NCBI RefSeq assembly: GCF_004664715.2
Contig: NC_051072.1
Coordinates: 40,357,142-40,421,141, forward strand
Direction: 5' to 3'
DNA: 64,000 bases
DNA from: Peromyscus leucopus
Taxonomy: Eukaryota; Chordata; Mammalia; Rodentia; Cricetidae
The translations under genes and the position numbers were made by a program. The number at the start of each line of letters is the position of its first letter. Position 1 is the first letter of the stretch. Below, in pieces: positions 44,333-56,220 of this stretch. The notes beneath the pieces were generated by a model. The model saw nothing but the letters and a program-made list of their open reading frames with translations. It had not been told where the DNA came from and ran no database searches.

Positions 44333-45160
44333 CTAATTTGGCAGGAGGGGGATGGGGAGGAAGAAGGGATGAAAGGGGGCAGAACAGAGAGAGAAAGAGA
44401 ATGCACATTTCAGTATAAAATGCCACTGTTTGTGAGAAGTGTCTTTGACTCCCTTTTTGTAATTTGGCTGAAAATAATGGTTAGAATCATAAACTAAGTT
44501 TCTCTGTGTGGACCTCTGAGAAGTAACGAATGACTCTCAAGATCAGGCCACATTACGATGAATGGCAGAAGACCTAAGGCAGTCAATATGACACTAAACC
44601 ACTGCTACTTCCTGTGGGAGATACAACTAACCAGTAAAATAAATGTTTATGAAGTCAAAGTTAAGTGCAGAAATGCTTGTCTTGATTCACACTCTCCCAA
44701 CTGAATAACCATTTAATATATATATACCTTCTAGAGTTTTCTTTTGTAGGCAAATATCAAGTATGTATTATATTGGAAAGCAACCCAATCCTAGGTGACA
44801 GCTAAGGGCAGAAATGCAAGCGTCCTGCAAGGATAGCTCAGGATGGCTGAGACATGAGGAGTGAAGCCCTTCTAGAGAGAGGCTCCGGCTCAGGAGGCCC
44901 AGGCTGTCCAAATCCCACAGCTCTCTACATCCGTGTTCCTAATAGTTCATGTCCCACAGTTAGGCTACTAGACAAAAGTCAAATTCTTTTTTTTTTTCAT
45001 CACAGAGAAGAGTTTTGACCTGTAAAAGGCAAAGTATGTTAGAAAACATTCACAATGGGTTTCTAGAATATATTTTTGCAAATATAATGTTACAGAAAAA
45101 AATCTTATTAATTTGAAGAAAAAAAAATCAGGCAAGTTTTATTTTTTGTTTTTGCTTTTT
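44333..45160 (-). other. Depdc1b: intron, unassigned
   Basis: No repeat named. A purine-rich run at 44341-44402 is low complexity. AT-rich otherwise. Confidence 0.6.
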
Positions 45161-45164
45161 TAAA

Positions 45165-45166
<2 letters not shown>

Positions 45167-45212
<46 letters not shown>
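45167..45212. repeat. (GA)n microsatellite
   Basis: About 22 GA dinucleotides. Confidence 0.97.
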
Positions 45213-45213
<1 letters not shown>

Positions 45214-45375
45214 TTGATTGGGGGAGCACGTTTCAGGTGCCCACAGAAGCCAACAGCATTGAATTTACAATGGTTGATAGCCAGTAAACATGGGTACTGG
45301 GAACCAAACTTGGTTCCTCTGCAAGAGCAGGAAGTGCCCTTAACTGAACTGCTGAGCCATCTCTCCAGCCCCTGC
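45213..45375 (-). mobile_element. B2/B3 SINE
   Basis: Antisense: 'tttcaggtgcccacagaagc', 'tactgggaaccaaacttggt', 'tgaactgctgagccatctct', ending 'ccagcccc'. One of the few SINEs in sense with Depdc1b. Confidence 0.9.
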
Positions 45376-45950
45376 CTTTGCTTGAAAGAATTACCAAATT
45401 ACAAATGAAATTCAAAGGCCAGATGGATGTGTGAATTTTTTGAAGTATCCAAATCAAGTGTTTGGGCTTGAAGGTAGATGGACTATTACATTTGCCCTGC
45501 AAACCCATTTCCAAAGATATCCTAAAAAGTACTCCTGAATACACTTATGCTTATCTGTATAACATTTGTAAAGGTATTGTTTAGAACATTATATGTTGAA
45601 GAGCTGGAAAAACATGCTAGCAATAAAGGACTGAGCAAATAAAATATATCACTTTAGATTAGGCATGATGCAGATACTAAAATGATGTCAGATGTTTAAT
45701 AATGTGAAAAATGGGCATAACATACTATTCTACATGAAGAACATGAGGTACAAAAACAGCCCAGTGTGGCCTCATTGTGTTAAAACACAATATGCAACAA
45801 ATGGGTACACAATAAAAATGTTAGCAGAGTAATTCTCTATAGATACCACAATTTCTTTCTCTGAAATAAATCAGTCATAGAAACTATACTTGACTGCTAC
45901 TGAGAATCTTCATGTGGAACCCTGCCCTTAGCATGTTACAGGCATAAACT

Positions 45951-46093
45951 CAGCTGACTCTCCCAGTGTCCTGCCTCACAGGGTACCAGCTGACTCTCCC
46001 AGTGTCCTGCCTCACAGGGTACCAGCTGACTCTCCCAGTGTCCTGCCTCACAGGGTACCAGCTGACTCTCCCAGTATCCCGCCTCACAGGACA
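45951..46093. repeat. 36-bp minisatellite, 4 copies
   Basis: Unit CAGCTGACTCTCCCAGTGTC followed by CTGCCTCACAGGGTAC. The first three copies are identical; the fourth has three substitutions and ends short (about 46093). On the minus strand each unit reads as 12 residues (RQDTGRVSWYPV), which makes a spurious 61-codon frame. Confidence 0.97.
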
Positions 46094-46319
46094 GCATCCT
46101 AGTTCACTGGTCAGAACTCTTTCACAAAAGCACAAGCGCTAACAGAGGAAACCAAGTTCAAATGGTTGATCATCACAAAGCAAAAGACCCAAACACAACG
46201 GTCTGGCTCCAGAACCCACTCTTATAATTTTGCCCCTCAGAAAGGACAGCAAGTAATTGTTTGCTCTGCTTTGTTATCATATTTTATTTCATTGGTTAAA
46301 CAAGTACAGGACAAGACAA

Positions 46320-46400
46320 AGCAGGGCGAGGATGTTCAGTGATAGAACACCTGCCTAGCATGAACAAGTCCCTGGGCTGAATTCCCCATATGCCTTCCCT
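46320..46400 (+). mobile_element. ID-type SINE
   Basis: 'gcgaggatgttcagtgatag', 'cacctgcctagcatgaacaa', 'gtccctgggctgaattcccc' is the tRNA-Ala-derived ID sequence, diverged. Confidence 0.8.
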
Positions 46401-46469
46401 TCCCACAGCAATCACCATCACTCCAGAAAAGAAAAGATAAGACAGAAGTTTTTGCCTTCTGGTTTGCTT

Positions 46470-46585
46470 TGTTCTTTTGAGATAGCGTCTCACTCTGTAA
46501 GCCCAGGCTGGCCTGGAACTCAGTAGGTAGCCTAGGTTGACTTTAGCTCAAGATCCTGCCTAAGCCTCCAGGCATGCACACCTAC
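46470..46585 (-). mobile_element. old B1-like SINE
   Basis: 'gagatagcgtctcactctgt', 'agcccaggctggcctggaac', 'gcctccaggcatgcacacct'. Antisense B1/proto-B1. Confidence 0.8.
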
Positions 46586-48324
46586 CTCTCAAGCTCTTTA
46601 AGAAAGATGAGTCATTTATTTATTAACCTCATTTTAAAAATTGTGTCACGGGCTCCTGAACAAAAGGATCCTACTCCACCACTCCTGGTTTGGGCAGTCC
46701 CCAGGAAGCAGGGGACAAGCTGTGGTAGATTCCATAACAAGCAAGGAGCTGATAGCCTTGCATATCCTGTCAGAGGGAAATGCCAGGAAAGACAGACCAG
46801 ATGTATCGAAAGAGAAGTAGGGATGCACGCAGATGCCGGGAGAAGGAAAGAATGGGCCCAGAGTTCAGAGGGCTGGACGGCTGGCTCTGGGGTGCGGGCA
46901 CACTTGAGAGCTCTCAGAAGCACTTCAACTGAGCACGGAAGGTACTGTCAGAGGTGCTGACATTTGCTAATAAACTTGTGGACTTCCCCCAGGGCACCAA
47001 CAGCGTAACTGCACAGAAGAGAATGGGGAGTCCTAGCGATGGTGTCAATGCCCATTTATTTCACTATAAAAAAATGGTCTTCTGAACAACAGCCCTAGCT
47101 GGAGGCTTCTACTGGGTGTTTAAAGAAACACACGGAGGAAAAGGGACCGAGTTTCTTAGAGTTGACACGGTAATGTTTTCAAGAGTAGGAACTAACACTT
47201 CCTAAGTCTTCCCTAACTCGGAGCTGCCCTCCGGTAGCCAGGGCCCCTGCATTTCCACTGTGTTCTCTGACACTTCATTTTCTAGTTTCCTATTGTTCTC
47301 TCACTAGACCGTGAGAGTGAAGACTCTCCGAAGCCCGGCATATTTGTCACACAGGGACGCTCTGAATCAATTTTTTTTTTTAAACAAGTAAATGAGGGAT
47401 TTCCAAATACAGTCTCTCCCCTAAGTTCCAGGGCCACTGTCTCCTTCCACCTGCTAGGCACTCCCTTTCCACACAAACCATCATTGTCAGATTCACACCG
47501 AAGTCATCGCCATCCTTGACAGATCTCCAAGCCCCTGTGGCCCCCACTTCTGTCACTGGTGTCCTCTCTTGCCTGGATCACCTTTGATAAGCGTAAGCTC
47601 CTTAATTACCCTCTCCAAGCTTCAACATCACAGAATTTCTTTCGGGGGCAGGGGAGCTGTCTTTTCTTTTGATTGCATTGGCTAAAAATGGCTTCATCAC
47701 AGCTTTACAAACAAAACTGTATTGATGTCTAGTCTCACAAGACCTGATTAACCTAAATCAATAATGTTAGTAAATTTCTTCCATAACTGCCTTACCAAAG
47801 ATTCTCTCTGTATTTTTTCCGCACCATCTCCATCTTGGCAGTCTTGTGCTAGGGCTATTTTTAGAAAAAAGTATGGAGGGGAAAAAAAGAGGCTGTGTGT
47901 TTCACGATGCACTGTCTTCAGAGACCAGAGGAAGCCACCTTTGTTCATGCTCTGTGCGGGGTACGGGGGTCGCTCCATGGGGACTGCCTACTGTCTCACT
48001 CTCACCTGATACAGTAATTAAGACAAAGTTCAGGAGACAGGGCAGCTCCAGGACAGGGAAGGACATCCCGAGGGAGTTTGACAGACATCTGCTCTGACTG
48101 AACATGTGACAGCGGCTACCACACGCTCCCTCCCTCGCCAGCCCAGAAGAGGGGACACAAAGCAAGAGCTCCTGTTAAAGGCCTCCCAACCATGGACGAG
48201 TGGGGTGTCATTTCACAGTGCTTCCCAAGCAGTTCAAAAGGGATACCTTAGAAAGCACTGGACAAGCCCGCAGCTCACTGGCTGATTCCTCCTGGATTGA
48301 GCCCATCATCTTTTTGAAAAAAGA
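46586..48324 (-). other. Depdc1b: intron, unassigned
   Basis: About 1.7 kb without a repeat I recognise. Frames on both strands (46574-46960, 47764-48165) are short, overlap, and lack acceptor-donor context. No extra Depdc1b exon is needed to fill the protein. Confidence 0.6.
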
Positions 48325-48540
48325 TCATGACTACTGTTTTAATTAATTTATTCATTGACAGTTCACACATGTATGCAATACACTGTGGTCACGCTCCTTC
48401 CCCCTCTCCTTCTCACCCCGTCCAGCTCCTTCCCCCACCCAGTCCCTATCTCACTTTCATCTCTTTTTGTCTTTTGTTTTTGCTGTGTGACTCACTGTGT
48501 GGGCACGGGTGTGGAGGATGAGTAACTCACCAATGGCAGC
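48325..48540 (-). mobile_element. L1 3' end fragment
   Basis: 'attcattgacagttcacaca', 'aatacactgtggtcacgctc' and CT-rich 'cccacccagtccctatctca' resemble the reverse complement of a rodent L1 3' end. Diverged. Confidence 0.55.
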
Positions 48541-48633
48541 ACCATGGACACACTGACTTCCTCTTCCCAAGAAGCTAGCGATGGCCAAGATGGAGCCTAC
48601 TATGAGCCTACGGTCTTTTATTCACGCACTTAC

Positions 48634-48769
48634 CATCACAATTGGTCTCACTGGAATGTTCTCTTGTGAAGTGCCTGGTGGGGGATCATTCCATTCCGGA
48701 AATTTAATAACATCTCTTTGATACAGGGGCTTCTTTGGATATGGCTTCAGGGGTGAGGAAGGAGGAAAT
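48634..48769 (-). CDS. Depdc1b: Depdc1b exon, residues 105-150 (most 5' exon in window)
   Basis: One base completes Arg105, then [20 protein letters not shown] ... [10 protein letters not shown]. The acceptor is TTGGATTTAG (ending 48770); the donor is GTAAGTGC (48626-48633). Phase requires two bases from the exon upstream, which encodes the end of the DEP domain and is not found between 48770 and 64000. The segment is a proline-rich linker directly after the DEP domain. Length 136 bp. Confidence 0.97.
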
Positions 48770-48979
48770 CTAAATCCAAGAAGAAATATTCTATTATTGC
48801 AGACAGTAGGAGACAGGGGTTTTTCAGCACTCAGGTAAGTGATGCGCCCATACTTCATTAAATTATTGAACATTAATAGCATTATTCAAAAATAATGACT
48901 TTTAAGATATTCATTCATTATGCCCACCAAATAATATTGATAGAGAAAGGTATAAAATATATGAAACATTTTTAATGAC

Positions 48980-49195
48980 GTTTGAACCTGGGGCTTTGTG
49001 CATGTTACACAAGTGCTCTGCAACTAAGCTATATCCTTGGCGCCCATAAATTTCACTGAGATCGGGTCTCAGTAAGTTCCCTGGGCTGGACTGAAACTTG
49101 CTAGGTGGTCCAGCCAGGCCCTGCGTTTACAATCCCCTGGCCTCTACCTCTCTAATACACGGATTACAGTGTATACAACTATGGCTGGTTTCTTA
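48980..49195 (-). mobile_element. B4-type SINE
   Basis: Antisense: 'gaacctggggctttgtgcat', 'aagtgctctgcaactaagct' (ID part), then 'ctcagtaagttccctgggct' and 'acacggattacagtgtatac' (B1 part). Confidence 0.8.
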
Positions 49196-49325
49196 TTTTT
49201 TTTTTCCTTTCCTTTGTCTATAAGATGAGGTCTCACTACGGTACCCAGGCGTGAAGTCCTGGCCCTAGCAACCCTTCTGCTTCTGCTTCCTGAACTGCAA
49301 TAACAAGTGTGAGTCCCCTCACCTG
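49196..49325 (-). mobile_element. old B1-like SINE
   Basis: T-rich head, 'gatgaggtctcactacggta', 'gcttcctgaactgcaataac'. Antisense, diverged. Confidence 0.65.
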
Positions 49326-49892
49326 CTTCTAAAGGTGTTCTTGATGGAATGGGAGGGAGGCCTCTGTTTCACCCGGCCTGAAACTTTTACGGCCTTGTGG
49401 CTCTACTGCTCGTTTTACAGATGCTCTGTTCCAGACAGAAATCACTGACGGAGAACTCCTCACTGGCCTTGCTGAGGAGCAGTGCACTGACCTGACATTG
49501 ATTTCTTTTGTAGTGCTAGACCTCACACACCAGGCAGGCACCCCACCACCGAGCTCTGCTCCAGCCCACAGTGTGCACTTTTATAAGTACTTCTCCGGAG
49601 GACTAATTCTCCTTCCCTGGAATATCCAACACGTCACACAGAGATTGAAATACCAACCAAGAAATCCATCTTCAGGGAGCTAGAAACCTGTCTGAAATGC
49701 TTTCCTGCTTTCTCCATACTGTTCCTCTTCCTGGACCCCCTGCTGATCAGAGCCGTTCCGCCTTGAACATAAAAACTCTCTCCTAAAAATGGATTGCGCT
49801 GCACCAATAAAGAACTAATGCTAAATACGTCTTTTTTTCTCAAAATGTTTCTCTATAAATTTTTTAGAACAGAATAGAGTGAAATACATCAA

Positions 49893-50000
49893 CAGGATGG
49901 AAGTGTGGCTCAGGGGTAGAGTTCTTGCCTAGCATGTGGGAAGCTTTGGCGTCTGGAAAGTTCAATCCCAGCACTGCAATAAAAGGAGGGGTGTGCAAAA
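49893..50000 (+). mobile_element. ID-type SINE
   Basis: 'ggatggaagtgtggctcagg', 'agagttcttgcctagcatgt', 'gttcaatcccagcactgcaa', with an AATAAAAGG tail. Confidence 0.85.
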
Positions 50001-50077
50001 ACAACGCAAGAAATCAGGAAGTTGTTGATTTTTGCTTAAAAGTTTAGGCTCAAATAAAGGTTTACAATTGTCCCCAC

Positions 50078-50282
50078 AGGAACCAGAGAGATGGCACAGT
50101 GGTTAAAAGCATGTCTCTTTTAGAAAACCCAAGTTTGGTCCCCTGCATCCATGTCAGGCAGCTCACAAGTGCCTGCCACTCCAGTTCCAGGGTATCTGAC
50201 GCCCTCTTCTGGCCTCCATGAGCACTGTACTCACATACACATACCCACACACAATCATTTACACACATAATTGTTTTTAATT
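50078..50282 (+). mobile_element. B2 SINE
   Basis: 'ggaaccagagagatggcaca', 'ttagaaaacccaagtttggt', 'aggcagctcacaagtgcctg', 'ctgacgccctcttctggcct', CA-rich tail. Confidence 0.94.
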
Positions 50283-50324
50283 CTTCCCTGTGATATCTAT
50301 GAGAAAAGTAAAGCAGATTATTAA

Positions 50325-50620
50325 ATATTTTATTCTTTTTTAAAATGTCTCTTAATTGAGAGTTTCATACATGTACACAAATGTCTTTTATCTACCCTCC
50401 ACTTCACCCAGATCATCTACCACCCACCTCTTCCCAGCTTATCTTTCTAAATATCCCATGAAGTCCAATTTGTACTTTCAACATACTCATGTATATGAAG
50501 CCATCTTCTGGAGCATGGTCACTATCAAGAGACCATACCCTTAAAGAAAAGTGAGTCTTCCTCCCCTAGAAGACATTGCCTGTCAACAGCTCCACAGCTG
50601 TGGATAAGAGCTCATCAGTG
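50325..50620 (-). mobile_element. L1 3' end fragment
   Basis: 'agagtttcatacatgtacac', 'atcccatgaagtccaatttg', 'gaagccatcttctggagcat', 'gaagacattgcctgtcaaca' follow the reverse complement of a rodent L1 3' UTR. Confidence 0.75.
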
Positions 50621-51334
50621 GCCCCCCCTAACACACACACTGAACATGACTGGCTTGATCTTGTGCAGGCAACCACAGCTGCCGTGACTTCAGAAGTGGA
50701 AGAGTCCAGTCACATCCAGAAGACACTGTTTGGCCCCAGTCCCGCCGTGTGTCGTCCCCCGCCCCCCAACCTCTGGCTCATATCATCTTTCTATCCTTGT
50801 CTTTTGCAATGTTCCTAGAGCCTTAGGGACAGGGGTGTGATATAGATGTCCCATGTGTGGCCAAACAGTCCATGGACACTTGTTCTCTGCACTTGGACCA
50901 GTTTTGAGTCTCTGAGCTGTGAATGTCTCATTCTAAGGCAAATACAGAATCAAAGAGTTTTAAAGAGTGCCAATAGTCTTCCAAGAAAGTTTATATCAAG
51001 GTGAATCGGGAGACACAGCATTAACAAGAGCACTCCAGGAACCACTTCAAGACAGTCACAGGAGACTTGAAAAGAGCCGAGTGGTACAGAAAAGCTGAAC
51101 TCCATATTCTCGGAAAAGAACATCCAATAACCACACTATATTTTAAAAGTCAGTTTGAATCAGAAGAAAAACCATGAAGGTCTGGAAATCATCAAATTAA
51201 GGTAAATTAACTGAAGCCACCAGTTTATTTATGTGGCGACCAGATTATTAAAGTAGGTGACAGAATCCCAAATATAAAATAAATAAAAATTTTAAGCCAG
51301 TCAAAGATACTGAGTCTGTAAGTTAAAGCTGTCT

Positions 51335-51480
51335 CAGTGGGGCAGTGATGGTGCACGCCTTTCATCCCAGCACTCAGGAGGCAGAGGCAGGCGGATCTCT
51401 GTGAGTTCGAGGCCAGCCTTGTCTACAGAGCGAGTTCCAGGACAGCCAGAGCTACACAGAGAAACCCTGTCATGAAACCC
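51335..51480 (+). mobile_element. B1 SINE
   Basis: 'gtgatggtgcacgcctttca', 'gagttcgaggccagccttgt', and the GGACAGCCAGAGCTACA form, nearer the mouse-type consensus than other copies here. Ends 'gagaaaccctgtcatg'. Confidence 0.95.
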
Positions 51481-51534
51481 AAAAAAACCAAAAGAAAAAG
51501 AAAAGGGGGGGGTGTCTGTTTCCTAGCAGTCAAT

Positions 51535-51700
51535 CTAACTCTTCTTCTTGCCTCCTCTCCCTTTCTTCCTCTCCTCTTCTTATCTTCTTTTCCCTTCTCT
51601 TCTTTTTTCTGGCAGGCCCTTGCCATGGCCCGGGCTGGCCTTGAACTCAAGATCCCTCTGCTTCAGCCTTCCCTGTGCCAAAATGATGGACCCGACAGAC
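51535..51700 (-). mobile_element. CT-rich tract and B1-like remnant
   Basis: A CT-rich block (51538-51610) precedes 'gcccgggctggccttgaact' and 'ctctgcttcagccttccctg', an antisense B1-like remnant. Confidence 0.6.
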
Positions 51701-52999
51701 TCACCACACCTAGGTCCACTGATTCCTTAAACCCAGCAACCACAACAAAACCTCTTTCCAACCCACGGTTAGATTCAGGCATGCGCACTCCCAGACGCAC
51801 CTGCACATGTAATCCCAGTTCACAGACGACCGCCATGTCACAGCTCAGTAAAAACTAAATAACCTCCAACCAGAACTCAGCCCAACTCCACTCTCAAATA
51901 TGGTGTGAAAACTGGGGACCTGAGTTCAGACGTGGCTCTCTCATGCCCTACCTGTCCTTCCTTTGGAAGGGAGAGCCTCTCTAAACAGTAACTTATTGAT
52001 GTGACAGTGACCTAATCACTCCCCGTCTGCTTTAGTCCCTGTATCTCCACTCAGAATTATCTTCCAAAAGGCAAAGCAGAGTTTCCTATGTGCAGACTGG
52101 TGACTAAGGATACGCTAAGTGGCCTCTCCTCACCATACCGGACGACTAGATCTTTGCCAGCAGTTGACACCTGCTGCAGCTAGGCATCCTATTTCCAAAG
52201 CAGGCTGGTAACCTTGCCGGAGGAAAAAAGTACAAGGGCTCCCTCTGGTGGTGACTGCTGAAGGTGACTTTAGGAAACAAGAAGTTACCAGTTTAATCCT
52301 AGCATTTGACTCCCTTCGTTCGAGGCTAGACATCCTGTTCGCGGATCTGCTAGGAACTTCACTTGGATGAAATAGAAATATTTCCCAAATAGGAAAGCAA
52401 CTTTTTAAAAGCTCCACAACTAACTGACTCAAAACAAAAAAATTGCTTTAAAATGTATCAGCTCTTCAGTAGGTACCCCTACGATCACAGCCCTCAGGAA
52501 CCTGAGGCCAGCCTGGGGGACACCGCACAAAGCCGTCTCAAACACCAAGACTGTAGGTGGACAGAGGCTCACACCGAGACATACAACTTGTACAGAGAAT
52601 AAATGACAGGGGAGTGCTGACCTCCCCACCCCGAGGCTCAAGGAACATGGTAATGAGGGGAACGAAGACTGTAAAAGCCAAAAGTCAGGAAGGACTGTTA
52701 AGAAGTAGTGTCTCCCGGACAAGACATGGCCATTACACTCACAAGTTTACAGCAGTTGGGGCTGCCTGTGTGCACTCTGCACATGAGCAAGCCAGCATGC
52801 ATGGAGGAGGGGCTCGCAAGGCCCCACCCCTAGAGGAAAGCTATTGGCTGCTGACGTCGGCTGGTAGAATGAGAATCCATTTCCTTCAGGAGTGCAAGCC
52901 TGTCGCATAGGTTGCCCGGGCTGGCCCTGTGAGCCTACACATACCTGAAGCACCAACGGGACTCAGTGAGTTGTTTTCGTCTTGTGTGTTTGTTTCTTT

Positions 53000-53155
53000 A
53001 AAGGAAGAGGATATGACGTTTGGAGAGGGCAGGTGGAGTGGGAGGGCAGGTGGAGTGGGGAGTGGATATGATCAAAAAACTTTGTATGCACTAGAAAATT
53101 CTGAAAGACTGGATAAATAAAATTCAACTAAAAAAACAAAATAAGTAAATAACAG
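53000..53155 (+). mobile_element. L1 3' end
   Basis: 'gagtggatatgatcaaaaaa', 'ctttgtatgcactagaaaat' and 'ataaataaaattc' close an L1 3' UTR. A 15-base GGGCAGGTGGAGTGG repeat precedes it. Confidence 0.75.
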
Positions 53156-54305
53156 CCATTTTTGAAAAGAAAAAACTGCAAGTCCTTTATAAAATGTTAC
53201 TGAAAGACATTTTTAAAAAGTAAGCTGATGAATAACTCAGTGAATTCAATACAATAATATATGATGGCAAGATCACATTGCAGAAGAGTTTAGGGGTGAA
53301 CACCTTGGGTCTGTCAATAAATATCTTTGGAAGTTGGCAGTCTGGGGATGCAATGTTACTTTTCCTGAATGGACCATTTATTTACTGAATAGAGCATGCT
53401 TTCCCACTGTTCCTACTGCCTATTCTGGTATTACCTATGTTTTCAAACTTGAGGGAGTGGTTTGGATCCACTTTGTTTAGCCCCATGTCTCCCAGCTTGG
53501 GACCTTCATAGGGGATATCTGTCGATGTCTTGGAGAAATACTTGGTCTTTCCAAAGACTTGAGCCCATCCTGAAGCTGCCCAGGGCCCCAGAACTAAGTA
53601 ACCTCATTAACAAAAAACTCAGCATTTATCAAAGCAGACTATCACAAGAAACAAGACACTCCCATCACTCGGGAAATCCCAGGGCTTTGGGAAGTTCTAT
53701 GACAGGGACTGAGGATGTATGTAATACTCCATCATAAGCTTCAAGGATCACAATGGTACTATGGCACAGCCCAAGACAGAGCAGAAGCTGACTGACGCAA
53801 AGAGCTAGGAGAATGTGACTCCGTCTCATGGAGCAAGGCACAACAGGATTCATAAGAAAGATCAAGATTCTTAAGACAGTAACAGCAGCAGAACTACCAT
53901 CTGTGTGTACAGTTCAAAGGAGAACCGAAAATCAAATCTACTTCAACTTTTCAAAAGGAAATGAGCTGTGGAGACTCTCAACCTTCAGGGCACTCAAAGA
54001 ATCTAAGAGAGTTATCTAACTGCAGACGTGGGCTACTTCTTATGAAAAGAATGACTTAGACGGAAGGCTGAGCAAAAAGTTGAGATGAGAACCATGAGCC
54101 ACACAGAACTCTGGGAAGCAGCAGAAATGGCAGACATATGTCAAACTGCATTTCAAAAGACCAGCCAGCCATCAGTAAATGTGGTGACATAATGGGATGA
54201 AACTCAGTTGTCTTATTGGAGAGGGTACGTGTAGTTGCAAATGAGAGGAAGCTGTTGTAGCCAGAGGCAAACTATGACAGATTATATTTTCCAAGGATGG
54301 CCACA

Positions 54306-54410
54306 ACATATTTCCCATCCCATATGCTCTTCCCATCCCATTCCATATGCTCTTTTCATCCCATATGCTCTTCCCATTCCATCCCATATGCTCTTCCTAC
54401 CCAATATGTA
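54306..54410. repeat. CCCATATGCTCTT minisatellite
   Basis: Irregular tandem units of CCCATATGCTCTTCCCAT and CCATTCCATATGCTCTTTTC, five copies or so. It gives short spurious frames in both directions. Confidence 0.9.
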
Positions 54411-54839
54411 ACTGAGTTTCCCCTCAACAGGAGGTTTCTCTACTTGACCCCAATGAGTGGGCTATGCAATGGCTCTGACAAGCAGAATAGGGAAGCGAAG
54501 TTCCACCAGTTCCAGGCACAGACCAGGGCTTCCTATCAGCTTTCTCTTCTTGACTACTGGAAATACTTGTACCTGGGGTGCTCATGCTTGGAAGACAATC
54601 TCTTCTAAATCACCTACCATGTAAGTATGGAGACTGCCCTGACCCATGATACTGCATAAGGCACAGATCACAGGGAGATGCCCAGAGAAATGAGACCTCA
54701 TGGAGAGAGACAGGAACTGGGCAACATGCAACAAGGGCACCAGAGTTGTGAGAGTCATTGTTGGTGGGTAGCAACCTGCTAATTGATTTCCTTCTAAGTT
54801 CTTGACCAAAAATCAAAGAAAGAAAGAGAGACAAAGTGA

Positions 54840-54980
54840 GGGAGAGCAATTGGTCACAGTGGGACATTATAATCCCAGCTCTGAAGAGTCTAAAACAGGA
54901 GAACGCAGAGTTCAAGGCCAGCCTGAGCTACAATAATGAATTCTAGGATATTTTGGGCTTATAAGCCTTTCTCAAAAATA
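54840..54980 (+). mobile_element. old B1-like SINE
   Basis: 'gggacattataatcccagct', 'cagagttcaaggccagcctg', 'agcctttctcaaaaataac'. Diverged, next to a younger B1. Confidence 0.75.
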
Positions 54981-54989
54981 ACATAGCTT

Positions 54990-55154
54990 ACTGGGTGGCA
55001 GTGGTACATGCCTTTAATCCCAGCACTTAGGAGGCAGAGGCAGATGGATTTCTGTGAGTTTGAGGTCAGCCTGGTCTACAAAGCAAGTTCCAGAACAGCC
55101 AGGGCTACACAGAGAAACCCTGTCTTAAAAAACAAAACAAACCAACAAAAAAAG
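54990..55154 (+). mobile_element. B1 SINE with 9-bp TSD
   Basis: 'actgggtggcagtggtacat', 'tgaggtcagcctggtctaca', 'ggctacacagagaaaccctg', AAAC-rich tail. The direct repeat ACATAGCTT flanks it (54981-54989 and 55155-55163). Confidence 0.95.
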
Positions 55155-55354
55155 ACATAGCTTCAATTTAAAAAAAAAAAAAAAGTAACTTTAGGCCAGT
55201 GAAGTTTGGATGACACTGTTTCTCAGCCATAGAAAATCAGAACATTGCCTAATTCACACCATGAATTAAATAATGGTTTGCTTGTATCTTCTGTTATGAT
55301 CACTTATTTCAACAATAAAAATCTTACTATTTACTCAAAATAAAAACTATCATA

Positions 55355-55670
55355 GAGGCTGGGGAAATGGCTCATTGGGTAAAACCACTAGCTACGCAAG
55401 CAAGAGGCCCTGAGTTCAAATCCTCAGCACCTAGGCAAACAGTCGGCCATGACTGTGAGTGCCTGTAACCCTCGAACTGGAAGGCAGAGAAAGGCAGCTC
55501 CCCAGGGCTTACTGGCCAGCCTAGCCAAAGACGTGATTCAGTTCAATGGGAAGACATCTGACATGTGGTGCGCATGCGCGCGCACACATACATACATACA
55601 CACATACATACATACACACACACACATGCACGCACACGCACACACATACACAAATATCACAGCAAAAATA
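55355..55670 (+). mobile_element. composite SINE (B2 head, B1-like middle) with CA/CATA tail
   Basis: 'gaggctggggaaatggctca', 'gaggccctgagttcaaatcc', 'gagtgcctgtaaccctcgaa' and 'ggcttactggccagcctagc' form a B4/RSINE-type composite. The tail is an ATGCGCGC and CATA/CACA microsatellite (55570-55655). Confidence 0.7.
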
Positions 55671-55734
55671 TGAAATTTAAGATAAAATATCAGAAAATAA
55701 CTCTCAGACTCCAGGTGATGAAGACTTTCTAAAA

Positions 55735-55925
55735 CATTTCTTTCTTGGAGGTGTGGTACAGAGCACGTACAGGCCAGAGGACAACTATGGGAGGTGTTTC
55801 CTTCTTCTGGGCTCTGGGGACTGAACTCAGGTAGCCACGCTTGACAGCAGGTACCTTTACACGGTGAGTTCCAGGCCAGCCAGAGCTACAGAGTGAGACC
55901 CTGTTTCAAAAAAAGCAAAAAAGAA
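55735..55925 (-). mobile_element. B2/B3 remnant joined to a B1 3' piece
   Basis: Antisense B2/B3 text ('gccagaggacaactatggga', 'ggactgaactcaggtagcca') is followed at 55863 by a plus-strand B1 end ('gagttccaggccagccagag'). Confidence 0.65.
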
Positions 55926-55974
55926 ATATAGTAAAATTACTAAGTTTTCTATTCACCAGGAAGCCATAAAACAA

Positions 55975-56220
55975 AGCCTAGGGGTTTCGTGGTAGGGCAT
56001 GTACTTACTAACATGTGCATAAGTCCTGGGCTTGACTATTAAAAAGTAACCAAAAAAAGAAAGAGGAGAAGACAGGAGAGGGGAGGGGAGGGGAGGGCAG
56101 GGAAGGGGAGGAGAGGGCAGGGCATTACAGACAAAACTGAAGGCTGAATGTATAGCTTGGTAGCAGGCCGCTTCCCTAGCACACGCAGGCCATTTCCCAG
56201 CACTGCAAAAGGGAGAATGA
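55975..56220 (+). mobile_element. two ID-type SINE remnants around a GA-rich block
   Basis: ID-like text at 55978-56045 ('aagtcctgggcttgactatt') and at 56140-56215 ('cttccctagcacacgcaggc'), separated by a GGGGA/GGAGA purine block (56055-56125). Confidence 0.65.

Noticed and set aside
47764..48165. Overlapping frames of 76-87 codons on both strands
   Set aside because: Open in several phases at once, no splice sites in suitable phase, and not needed to complete Depdc1b.
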